Below are positions 1 to 5,902 of a stretch of 12,771 nt of DNA, one piece after another. The stretch is from the NCBI GenBank assembly GCA_903898475.1, contig CAIUFU010000158.1, positions 1 through 12,771 of the forward strand, given 5' to 3'. The notes beneath the pieces were generated by a model that was not told the DNA's origin, made no database searches, and was given only the letters and a program-made list of their open reading frames with translations. This DNA comes from an uncultured Alphaproteobacteria bacterium (GTDB lineage Bacteria; Pseudomonadota; Alphaproteobacteria; Rickettsiales; UBA1997). Positions within the stretch are counted from its first letter, which is position 1; every line of letters starts with the position of its first letter. Position numbers and translations under genes: made by a program.

Positions 1-888
1 AATATTTCGTGCCACGGCGCGCGCTTCAAAAGTTGTAAACAAATAGCCGGAGAGTTTTTTGGTGGGATTGAAAAAATCAGATCCCGAAATTGTTGAGCTA
101 ATTTTTGGTGGGCCGTAATCCGCTGGCAGATCGTAGCCGTAGCGAAATGTCGCAGCCACGCTGGCGCTGGTGTTGATGTTGCCAACAGTAACTCCAACAC
201 CGGGCATTACGTCAAAACCAAAACCTCCTTTTTTTGAAAAAACAAAGTCACGCCAGTGGCGCTCGTAACTTAACATTACTCCAAATTCATCTTTAAGCTG
301 ATGGCTCCATCCATGCGGTTCGCTAGAACCCACCACCTTGTGGACAAATTTTTGACTTTGCTCAGCTTGCGCCGACGGCCCAACCATGCCCAAAGTTAGC
401 ACCACATTGTCAAACATGGTCTCAGCGTCAGAAATGATGCCAAGCGAGCCGTAAAGCCAACCGGCGTAGAAAAAATCATTGGCCGTAAAATCAGATTTGG
501 TGATGTCTTGCGGCGTGTACATTGATTGACCCAGCGCCGCGGTGATGCGTTTTTTGCCGTCGCGATTTAACAGCGGCAAGTAATTTGAAGCGTTGCGGAT
601 GAAAGCTGGCATTTGCTCTTCAGAGCTAGTGTAAGAAAATCGAATGCCGTTGGTGTAGCCAGCATCTTTGCCGGTGAATAAATCATTTTCAAAAACTACG
701 CCGAAAACACCCTTGTTGCCAGGCTTTGCAAATGCAGAGTCTGCAAGAAAAATTAGCAGCACTGCGATTGAGAAAAATTTATTTTTCCACTTTAAAACCT
801 GTTCAGTAGATGAAACTGACAGCTTAAGAAGCATGATTTTTTTGATAACTTGCGGCGCTTTGGCTAGATTCTCTTTTCTACGACTCAT
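1..888 (-). CDS. lpxR: LpxR-like outer-membrane lipid A 3'-acyloxyacyl deacylase, partial (3' end outside window)
   Basis: The reading frame is open for 296 codons and runs off the left edge, so the C-terminal strands are missing. LpxR-family (DUF2219) enzymes are outer-membrane beta-barrels that remove the 3'-linked acyloxyacyl group from lipid A. Family hallmarks seen here are FENDLFTG (N68, D69), GYTNGIRFSY (78-86), GQSMYTPQDI (120-129), GWLYGSLG (143-150), LGMVGPSAQAEQSQ (166-179) and FVHKVVG with H183, followed by GWSHQLKDE. In Salmonella LpxR the catalytic set includes an Asn-Asp pair, a His and a Glu; here N68/D69, H183 and probably E190 correspond. A signal peptide is visible at about 33-54 (KWKNKFF, hydrophobic core, ADSAFA/K). 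The start is uncertain: Met19 (base 834) would give a more usual signal peptide, and tandem ATGs lie at 891 and 888. The frame stays open upstream to 981. It is downstream of purL but beyond a terminator, so probably transcribed separately. Confidence 0.85.
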   Translation of the reverse strand, partial: MSRRKENLAKAPQVIKKIMLLKLSVSSTEQVLKWKNKFFSIAVLLIFLADSAFAKPGNKGVFGVVFENDLFTGKDAGYTNGIRFSYTSSEEQMPAFIRNASNYLPLLNRDGKKRITAALGQSMYTPQDITKSDFTANDFFYAGWLYGSLGIISDAETMFDNVVLTLGMVGPSAQAEQSQKFVHKVVGSSEPHGWSHQLKDEFGVMLSYERHWRDFVFSKKGGFGFDVMPGVGVTVGNINTSASVAATFRYGYDLPADYGPPKISSTISGSDFFNPTKKLSGYLFTTFEARAVARNI

Positions 889-1080
889 CATCACACCCAG
901 ACCAAAAGTAAAAAATATCAGAGCCGCCACGTTGATCAACAAAGAAGGGGTAAAAGGCGAATTTAAATTTTGATCCTGCTTTCATCACTAATTTTTGTTT
1001 TGGGGCAAAAAATCTTTTCTACACACAGCGCATTATTTACGCAAACTTTACGCAACACTGCGCACAACAAAACCAACTAA

Positions 1081-1110
1081 AGAGATCTCTCACTTCGTTT
1101 GAGATGACAG
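1081..1110. repeat. Small dispersed GATGACAG-type repeat
   Basis: This segment has a short hairpin (TCTCA at 1087-1091, loop CTTCGTT, TGAGA at 1099-1103) and ends in GTTTGAGATGACAG (1097-1110), followed by a T-rich run. The last 14 bases match 1341-1354 at 13 of 14 positions, where the same motif forms one arm of the purL terminator. On the other strand it begins CTGTCATC and contains CGAAG, like short palindromic intergenic repeats seen in many bacterial genomes. It may be a repeat or a second weak terminator. Confidence 0.4.
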
Positions 1111-1317
1111 TGTTTTTGTTGCAAGGGGATAAATCTTAACTTCAATGGCACTTGTGAGCATTGTCTCTGCGGCCTAAAGTCAAACAAACCTTCGCAGCAA
1201 AAGTAGAAAGAACAGCAGAAACTTCCGAAGCAAAAAAATTCAACCAATCAGAGAACAGCGCCTTTAAATCTTTGGTCAAACTTGATAACGGCACCTCGAG
1301 ATAAATTTTCTCCCAAC

Positions 1318-1361
1318 AAAAAAGCTGCCCTACCTTTGAAGTTTGGGATGACAGCTTTTTT
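1318..1361 (-). terminator. Rho-independent terminator after truncated purL
   Basis: The arms AAAAAAGCTG (1318-1327) and CAGCTTTTTT (1352-1361) pair perfectly for 10 bp and are extended inward by imperfect pairing (CCCTACC against GGGATGA). On the minus strand the RNA hairpin ends in six U residues, and it begins 21 nt after the purL stop. The A-run on the other side means it could also work on the plus strand. Its place right behind the half-length purL supports that gene ending here. Confidence 0.75.
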
Positions 1362-1382
1362 GTCAACAGCTTGTGCACGCAA

Positions 1383-2522
1383 CTAGATCCAAGGACGATC
1401 ATATTCCGGAGCTTCTTCCGAAAGTGGCAAAGACGGAATATCCGCGTAAATTTCATTGTTCATTTTAATCACCACACGACCCGTGTCGGTAACAATTCCA
1501 ATCACGGCAAAATCGAGTCCCCATTTTTCAAAAATGGCTTTGGCGAAATCTTCTTTTTCTGGTTTCAAAATCATCAACATTCTTTCTTGAGATTCTGAAA
1601 GCATGATTTCGTAAGGCGTCATGCCGGTTTCGCGTTGTGGCACTTTTTCTAAATTCAGCTCAATTCCGGTGCCGCCTTTGCCCGACATTTCAAATGACGA
1701 AGAAGTTAATCCCGCCGCACCCATGTCTTGAATTGAAAGAATGGCGTCAGATTGCATCAATTCCATGCAAGCCTCGAGCAAAAGTTTTTCGGCAAAAGGA
1801 TCGCCAACTTGCACAGTTGGGCGCTTGTCTTCATCACCCTCTTTAAATTCGTCAGAAGCCATAACCGCGCCATTTATGCCGTCGCGGCCGGTTTTTGAAC
1901 CAACGTAAACTACAGATGCACCAATTTGTGACGCCGCTGAGTAGAAAATTTTGTCAGAATCCGCCAAGCCCACAGTCATTGCGTTAACAATGATGTTGCC
2001 GTTGTAGCTTTTATCAAATGTCACCTCGCCGCCAACAGTTGGAACCCCGATGCAATTGCCGTAGCCGCCAATTCCCGACACCACACCATTCACAAGTTGT
2101 TTAGTTTTTGGATGATTAATTTCACCAAAACGCAGCGCATTCATGTTAGCAATCGGACGAGCACCCATTGTAAATACATCGCGAAGAATACCGCCAACAC
2201 CGGTTGCAGCCCCTTGGTAAGGTTCAATGAAAGACGGGTGATTGTGACTTTCCATTTTAAACACCACCGCCTGATTGTCGCCAATATCGATGACACCTGC
2301 ATTTTCACCAGGGCCACAAATCACCCATGGCGCAGTTGTGTGCATAGTTTTCAAATGCTTTTTGGTAGATTTGTAAGAGCAATGCTCTGACCACATTGCC
2401 GAGAAAATTCCAAGCTCAGTAATGGTTGGCGTGCGACCAAGAATATCCAAAACTTTCTGGTATTCGCTTTCAGTTAGATTGTGGTCTTTGATGAGCTGAG
2501 GAGTAATTTCGATGTTTTTCAT
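1383..2522 (-). CDS. purL: Phosphoribosylformylglycinamidine synthase PurL, N-terminal half only
   Basis: PurL makes FGAM from FGAR, ATP and ammonia (supplied by PurQ, with PurS) in purine synthesis. Residues 1-379 match the first AIRS_N/AIRS_C half very well: LGRTPTITELGIFSAMWSEH then CSYKS (H47 in SEHCSYKS), KMESHNHPS (89-97), GAATGVGGILRDVFTMGARP (104-123), VGGEVTFD (163-170), QVGDPFAEK (238-246), SIQDMGAAGL (263-272), SESQERM (309-315) and EYDRPW (373-378). Small PurL proteins are normally about 600-750 residues with a second, homologous half. Here the frame meets TAG one residue after YDRPW, at the domain junction, and a good intrinsic terminator follows. No C-terminal half is visible in the window. 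It could be a split enzyme with the other half elsewhere, or a truncated relic; the preserved motifs suggest it was recently or is still under selection. No Shine-Dalgarno; the leader is A-rich. Confidence 0.93.
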   Translation of the reverse strand: MKNIEITPQLIKDHNLTESEYQKVLDILGRTPTITELGIFSAMWSEHCSYKSTKKHLKTMHTTAPWVICGPGENAGVIDIGDNQAVVFKMESHNHPSFIEPYQGAATGVGGILRDVFTMGARPIANMNALRFGEINHPKTKQLVNGVVSGIGGYGNCIGVPTVGGEVTFDKSYNGNIIVNAMTVGLADSDKIFYSAASQIGASVVYVGSKTGRDGINGAVMASDEFKEGDEDKRPTVQVGDPFAEKLLLEACMELMQSDAILSIQDMGAAGLTSSSFEMSGKGGTGIELNLEKVPQRETGMTPYEIMLSESQERMLMILKPEKEDFAKAIFEKWGLDFAVIGIVTDTGRVVIKMNNEIYADIPSLPLSEEAPEYDRPWI

Positions 2523-2528
2523 TTTGTT

Positions 2529-2542
2529 ATTTTTTAGTTAGT
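2529..2542. repeat. 14-bp direct repeat, copy 1 (purL leader)
   Basis: ATTTTTTAGTTAGT on the plus strand is identical to 4200-4213. This copy lies between the zeta-like gene stop (7 nt away) and the purL start. The two copies bracket the acyltransferase/zeta cassette. The sequence is AT-rich, so chance is not excluded. Confidence 0.6.
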
Positions 2543-2549
2543 AATTCTC

Positions 2550-3338
2550 TTAGAATGGAGCTGTTTTTCTTATCCAATATTTATCAAACCAATCTGGTAC
2601 TTCGTCAACTTTCGCATCAAGAATCTCTCCATCAGTGCCCTCTGCAATAAACAACATCGGCGGAGGATTATTAATATTTCCGTATTCAGAATTATCAAAA
2701 ATATAAGAACGATTCGAGTTTTGCACCGCATCTTTTAGCAAACTTAGCGATCGATAATAACGAGATTTCACTTTATCATCAGGAACATCATGCCCCCCCT
2801 CCCTAACTCTCTCTTTGATGCGGTCAATATTGATTGACGGATCTTTTGTACAAAGAAAATAAAGATAAGTTTTGTAACCAGCACTCTTTGCTCGCTTTAA
2901 AACCTCAATTTTATCTGGCGAAGACATGACGGTTTCAAAACTAAAATTTTCCCGCCTTTCTATTAATTCATTTCTGATGAAATCAGCCACAACTGATGCA
3001 AAATAAGAATTTATTTGAACTCCTACAAATCTTAGCTTTTGATCTTGAAAGGAAATATTTCCAGAACAATCGAACGAGCCATACTTTCTTAAAAAATCTG
3101 AACTCTTTAATAGAAATGAGTTTGAAAAATGAGATCTAATGCTTTCTAAATTCGCCTCGATTTTAAAATTTTTAAAATCTAAAAATCCTTCAATATTTAA
3201 GACTCTCTCAATTTCATCTGGATTAATATAGACTCCGATCAATTCAGGCGTCAGGAGTGTTTTTAACCAACTCTTTCCAGAGCCATTTGGCCCCGCAAAA
3301 ACCCTCATTCTTGGCGTAGAATCTGGTAATTTAATCAT
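2550..3338 (-). CDS. Zeta-toxin-like P-loop kinase (COG4185-type ATPase)
   Basis: This 262-residue protein has a Walker A P-loop GPNGSGKS (16-23), NPDEI (39-43), a FSFETVMSS segment (132-140), and RVREGGHDVP (177-186) followed by RYYRSL (193-198). This set is typical of the zeta-toxin-like predicted ABC-type ATPase family. Zeta toxins phosphorylate UDP-N-acetylglucosamine and block cell-wall synthesis; whether this member does so is unknown. About 60 residues (50-110) between the NPDE motif and the FETV motif look like an insertion compared with the most compact members. It starts 11 nt after the upstream acyltransferase gene, so the two are probably cotranscribed. The leader TAGAGAAAAA is the only one here with even a weak Shine-Dalgarno. 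A run of seven C on the plus strand (2793-2799), G7 in the gene, encodes the two glycines of the GGH motif. Composition is more AT-rich than in neighbouring housekeeping genes. No signal peptide; cytoplasmic. Confidence 0.82.
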   Translation of the reverse strand: MIKLPDSTPRMRVFAGPNGSGKSWLKTLLTPELIGVYINPDEIERVLNIEGFLDFKNFKIEANLESIRSHFSNSFLLKSSDFLRKYGSFDCSGNISFQDQKLRFVGVQINSYFASVVADFIRNELIERRENFSFETVMSSPDKIEVLKRAKSAGYKTYLYFLCTKDPSINIDRIKERVREGGHDVPDDKVKSRYYRSLSLLKDAVQNSNRSYIFDNSEYGNINNPPPMLFIAEGTDGEILDAKVDEVPDWFDKYWIRKTAPF

Positions 3339-3349
3339 TTTTTCTCTAT

Positions 3350-4201
3350 CTAATTCTGATCTGATTCATTCAAGAAAACCACAATCGGGCAAGAGGCAAT
3401 ATAGTTTTGCGACTTCTGCGGCTTCCAAGGATAGCTATATATTTCCACTTTATATCCAAGACGCCTAGCCTCTTTTCTATGACTTCTGCAAAGCAATGGA
3501 GTAGAAATCCCAATATTATAAATACACCCTTGGCGCCTTGCCTCTTCAAGAGCGCAATCAATCAGCATCGTTGAAATCAATGAATCTCGATGACTCTTTT
3601 CAACAAAAAAAGAAGAAATCTCACTAATTATCTCACCTGCATTAAGATTAAATTTTTCTAAAAAATTTCTATAAGTAAATTCGGTTCCCGGAACTTCATT
3701 TGGAAAATATTCAACCCAACGAGATGTTAATAATCTCATTCCACCAACGACTTTGCCATCCCTTACTGCAACAATAATTTTCCCTTTATGATCAAGTTCA
3801 TTTTCGGCGCTGTGGTAATTTGTCCAACCATTTTCAACACAATAAACTTCATGTCGCATCATGTAATACTGCCTCAACAACTCTTTGTCGGCTGTAATAA
3901 CAACCCTCACACCCTCATCCTTACCCTCCAAAAAAGATGATCTTTTGTCCAAATCATTATTAACAACATTTACGGGTGCACTCCATTTTCTTGGATTGTT
4001 TTCGTTGCTTGCAGCCGTCCACACTTTCCCAACAATTATCTCAGATCCATTTGGGAAAACTTTTACAATATTATCGTTTTTGGCCACTAAAACACTTCTT
4101 CCAGAAGTCATAACTTTTTGAAAAGCGCTGCGTCCCGCCTCTTTTGCTAAAGAAGGAATATTATTTTCTAAAATCTGCATTTCCTTTTCTGTGAGTTTCA
4201 T
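3350..4201 (-). CDS. LuxI/FeeM-like GNAT acyltransferase with antitoxin-like N-terminal segment
   Basis: The protein is 283 residues. Its C-terminal part (about 95-278) resembles autoinducer synthase/N-acyl amino acid synthase GNAT proteins: MMRHEVYCVENGW (R116, Y120, W126), NELDHKG (D137), VRDGKVVGGMRLLTS (147-160, R156) and EISSFFVEKSHRDS (E194). These fit the LuxI R25, F29, W35, D46, R70 and E101 positions; the residue at R104 is Ser197. Such enzymes transfer acyl chains to S-adenosylmethionine or amino acids; the product here cannot be told. Residues 1-60 are separate: a helical start, then AFQKV...GRSVLVAKNDNIVKVFPNGSEIIV, similar in pattern to small proteins usually encoded just upstream of zeta-like toxins. 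It precedes such a toxin by 11 nt, so it may be an antitoxin fused to a synthase; this is inference. LuxI proteins are about 190-230 residues, so the extra N-terminus is real. The start is the first ATG after an A-rich leader without Shine-Dalgarno. A GNAT toxin is a less likely reading. Confidence 0.7.
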   Translation of the reverse strand: MKLTEKEMQILENNIPSLAKEAGRSAFQKVMTSGRSVLVAKNDNIVKVFPNGSEIIVGKVWTAASNENNPRKWSAPVNVVNNDLDKRSSFLEGKDEGVRVVITADKELLRQYYMMRHEVYCVENGWTNYHSAENELDHKGKIIVAVRDGKVVGGMRLLTSRWVEYFPNEVPGTEFTYRNFLEKFNLNAGEIISEISSFFVEKSHRDSLISTMLIDCALEEARRQGCIYNIGISTPLLCRSHRKEARRLGYKVEIYSYPWKPQKSQNYIASCPIVVFLNESDQN

Positions 4202-4213
4202 TTTTTAGTTAGT
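4200..4213. repeat. 14-bp direct repeat, copy 2 (acyltransferase leader)
   Basis: ATTTTTTAGTTAGT, identical to 2529-2542 and in the same orientation. It overlaps the first two bases of the acyltransferase ATG. Together the copies enclose about 1.66 kb holding the two cassette genes, as would be left by target duplication or by recombination between short repeats. Confidence 0.6.
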
Positions 4214-4260
4214 TTTTTAGTTTTTTTAAAACCTCGTCCTCCATGTCACACCGAGAGAGA

Positions 4261-4266
4261 ATTTTA
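4261..4266 (-). promoter_or_regulatory. Possible -10 element for the acyltransferase/zeta cassette
   Basis: On the minus strand the hexamer reads TAAAAT (5 of 6 to TATAAT), about 60 bases upstream of the acyltransferase start. The expected -35 position has no good match and falls inside the palindrome at 4278-4311. That layout would suit a promoter needing an activator or blocked by a repressor. Predicted by eye only. Confidence 0.3.
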
Positions 4267-4277
4267 AATCTGCCTCA

Positions 4278-4311
4278 TTTTTAATCTTATTGAATTCCAT
4301 AAGATTAAAAA
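4278..4311. promoter_or_regulatory. 34-bp near-perfect palindrome between yebC and the cassette
   Basis: Arms TTTTTAATCTTAT (4278-4290) and ATAAGATTAAAAA (4299-4311) are exact inverse complements, and the centre GAATTC (4292-4297) is palindromic about the same axis. In all, 16 of 17 base pairs match; only T4291/C4298 fails. It lies 14 nt after the yebC stop and 77 bp before the acyltransferase start. No T-run follows it on either strand, so it is not a standard intrinsic terminator, though an RNA hairpin could protect the yebC mRNA end. If the -10 at 4261-4266 is real, the palindrome centre is about 40 bp upstream of the transcription start, a usual place for a dimeric regulator site. Confidence 0.6.
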
Positions 4312-4325
4312 CGGCGATTTTTTGT

Positions 4326-5072
4326 TTACAATTTCTCCGCAATCTCATCCGGAAAAACATAGTTCCCCGTCACCATTTGCACATCGTCGCAATCTTCCAA
4401 CTGGTCGATCATTTTCATTAGTTTTTGTGCTTGTTCAAGGTCAGTTACTTCCATTTGGTTTTTGGCTTTCCAGTCGAATTTTGCTGAAAGTGGGTCTTTA
4501 AATTTTTCTGCTAAAGCTTCGCGAACTGAGTTTAAATTTTCTGGCTTGGTGATTACAACGTGAATTTCTTCTGACGATTCAACTTCTTCGGCACCAGCTT
4601 CCAGCGCGGCTTCAAACATTTCTTCTTCAGTAGCAATCTTGCCGTCAAATTGAATCACGCCAACATGGTCAAACATGAAGCCAACCGAACCAGTTTCTCC
4701 CAAAGCACCACCGGCTTTGGTAAAAGTGCTGCGAACTTCACTTGCAGTGCGATTACGATTGTCGGTTAGCGCTTCAACGATAATTGCAATTCCACCCGGA
4801 GCGTAGCCTTCGTAGCGAATTTCATCAAAATTATCGCCGCCAATTTCGCCGCTGGCTTTTTTGATTGCGGCGTCAATTCGATCTTTTGGCATGTTGTTGG
4901 TGCGAGCGTCAATTAGAGCGTTGCGCAAGCGTGGATTAGAGTTTGGATCAACATTGCCACCTTTCGCCGAAACGGTGATTTCGCGTAAAATTTTAGTGAA
5001 GCGCTTAGCTTTTTTAGCGTCTTGCGCGCCTTTGCGGTGTTTGATATTTGCAAACTGAGAGTGGCCTGCCAT
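4326..5072 (-). CDS. yebC: YebC/TACO1-family protein
   Basis: Full-length (248 residues) member of the YebC/TACO1 family: MAGHSQFANIKHRKGAQDAK (1-20) begins the family signature, followed by RFTKILREI (24-32), NPRLRNAL (46-53), NNMPKDRIDAAIKKA (59-73), YEGYAPGGIAIIVEALTDNR (87-106), GSVGFMFD (128-135) and LEDCDDVQMVTGNY (225-238). Members are cytoplasmic; some act as DNA-binding transcription regulators, others assist ribosomes at difficult (such as polyproline) stretches. Sequence alone does not tell which applies. It lies 23 nt downstream of the TIGR00282 phosphoesterase gene, in the same direction, an arrangement common in alphaproteobacteria, so the two are probably one operon. The start ATG fits the family N-terminus exactly; no Shine-Dalgarno is visible. 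Confidence 0.96.
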   Translation of the reverse strand: MAGHSQFANIKHRKGAQDAKKAKRFTKILREITVSAKGGNVDPNSNPRLRNALIDARTNNMPKDRIDAAIKKASGEIGGDNFDEIRYEGYAPGGIAIIVEALTDNRNRTASEVRSTFTKAGGALGETGSVGFMFDHVGVIQFDGKIATEEEMFEAALEAGAEEVESSEEIHVVITKPENLNSVREALAEKFKDPLSAKFDWKAKNQMEVTDLEQAQKLMKMIDQLEDCDDVQMVTGNYVFPDEIAEKL

Positions 5073-5095
5073 GGGAAAATTGTGAATTGAGGTTT

Positions 5096-5902
5096 TTAAG
5101 AATTACCGAGAATTCCACCAAACTTAATCGGCGAAATTTTCTTGGCAAGGCCGGTGGCATCATCAATTTCAACGATTGTTACGCACAAAGTTGCCTCACC
5201 TTTCGCCGGTTCCATTTTAGAAAATTTACGTTTTTGCAAAAACATTTTAAGCGGCACATCTTGCTGCATGCCAATCACCGAGTCGTAATCGCCGCACATG
5301 CCGGCGTCGGTTTGGTAAGCGGTGCCGCCTTTCATGACGTGGCAGTCTGCAGTTGGAATATGGGTGTGCGAACCAATCACGGCACTAACTCGCCCGTCTA
5401 AAAATTTTCCCATCGCCATTTTTTCTGAAGTGGCCTCCGCGTGAAAATCGACAAAAATTGCATCAGCCTCAATGCCCAAACGATTGCTTTTTAAGATCTC
5501 GTCAACCGCTTCAAAAGGGCATGAAACGTGATATTTGGTAAATACTTGGCCGAGTAAATGAATGGTTAAAACTTTTTTCTCAAATGCCGTGGTTAAAATT
5601 CTAACGCCAACTCCGGGACAAGATTTAGGAAAATTTGCCGGACGTAAAAGACGTTTTGTGTCGTTGATGAAGCTGGTGATTTCATGCTGATCCCAAATGT
5701 GATCGCCGCCGGTTAAAATGTCGGCGCCGCAATTGAGCAATTCTTGATGGGCGCTGCGATTAATGCCAAAGCCGCCGGAAGCGTTGTCGCAATTGACGAT
5801 CGTGAAATCGATTTGGTTTTCGAGTTTAATTCTTTGCAGATTTTCTGTGACTATTTTGCGGCCCACTCGACCAACAATATCACCGCAAAATAGTAATTTC
5901 AT
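5096..5902 (-). CDS. ymdB: TIGR00282/YmdB-family metallophosphoesterase with altered metal-site residues
   Basis: A 268-residue calcineurin-like phosphoesterase of the YmdB family; Bacillus YmdB hydrolyses cyclic nucleotides and affects RNA turnover and biofilm behaviour. Metal-site segments are visible: FCGDIVGRVGRK (D8), NCDNASGGFGI (D39, N40), GGDHIWDQHE (D67, H68), FVDFHAEATSEK (H154) and GSHTHIPTAD (H179, H181). In Bacillus YmdB the matching residues include E39 and N67 (motifs NGENA and GNHTWD). Here both are Asp, while the other ligands are kept, so activity or metal preference could differ. Length and the rest of the family pattern (RPANFP, GRVSAVIG, GTAYQTDAGMCGDYDSVIGM in pieces) are normal. 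Its ATG overlaps the upstream gene's TAA by one base (TAATG), suggesting translational coupling, and yebC follows 23 nt on. Cytoplasmic; no signal peptide. Confidence 0.92.
   Translation of the reverse strand: MKLLFCGDIVGRVGRKIVTENLQRIKLENQIDFTIVNCDNASGGFGINRSAHQELLNCGADILTGGDHIWDQHEITSFINDTKRLLRPANFPKSCPGVGVRILTTAFEKKVLTIHLLGQVFTKYHVSCPFEAVDEILKSNRLGIEADAIFVDFHAEATSEKMAMGKFLDGRVSAVIGSHTHIPTADCHVMKGGTAYQTDAGMCGDYDSVIGMQQDVPLKMFLQKRKFSKMEPAKGEATLCVTIVEIDDATGLAKKISPIKFGGILGNS

Larger units (their letters stand above)
889..1382. other. Intergenic stretch between purL and the lpxR-like gene
   Basis: About 490 bases with no convincing gene. It holds the purL terminator (1318-1361), a short GATGACAG-type repeat (1081-1110), and an open extension of the lpxR-like frame (889-981) that would encode a hydrophobic stretch. 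None of the short frames here resembles the missing second half of PurL. No RNA gene or clear promoter could be recognised. Confidence 0.6.

Noticed and set aside
668..973. Plus-strand frame of 101 codons opposite the lpxR-like gene
   Set aside because: It lies antisense to clear LpxR-family coding sequence and resembles no protein.
1142..1456. Minus-strand frame of 104 codons overlapping the purL end
   Set aside because: It overlaps the terminator and the conserved end of purL in another frame, has no recognisable motifs and no composition typical of a gene.
3350..4201. GNAT toxin of the AtaT/TacT type with its own antitoxin
   Set aside because: Those toxins are about 160-180 residues and pair with ribbon-helix-helix antitoxins; here the motifs follow the autoinducer-synthase pattern and no such antitoxin gene is present.
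4209..4244. Eleven-codon frame (MEDEVLKKLKN) ending 8 nt before the acyltransferase start, a possible leader peptide
   Set aside because: It is very short, sits in A-rich sequence where such frames arise easily, and has no ribosome-binding site.
4278..4311. Intrinsic terminator of yebC
   Set aside because: The stem is long but AT-rich and no T-run follows on either strand, so a standard terminator call is not justified; it is listed as a possible regulatory palindrome.
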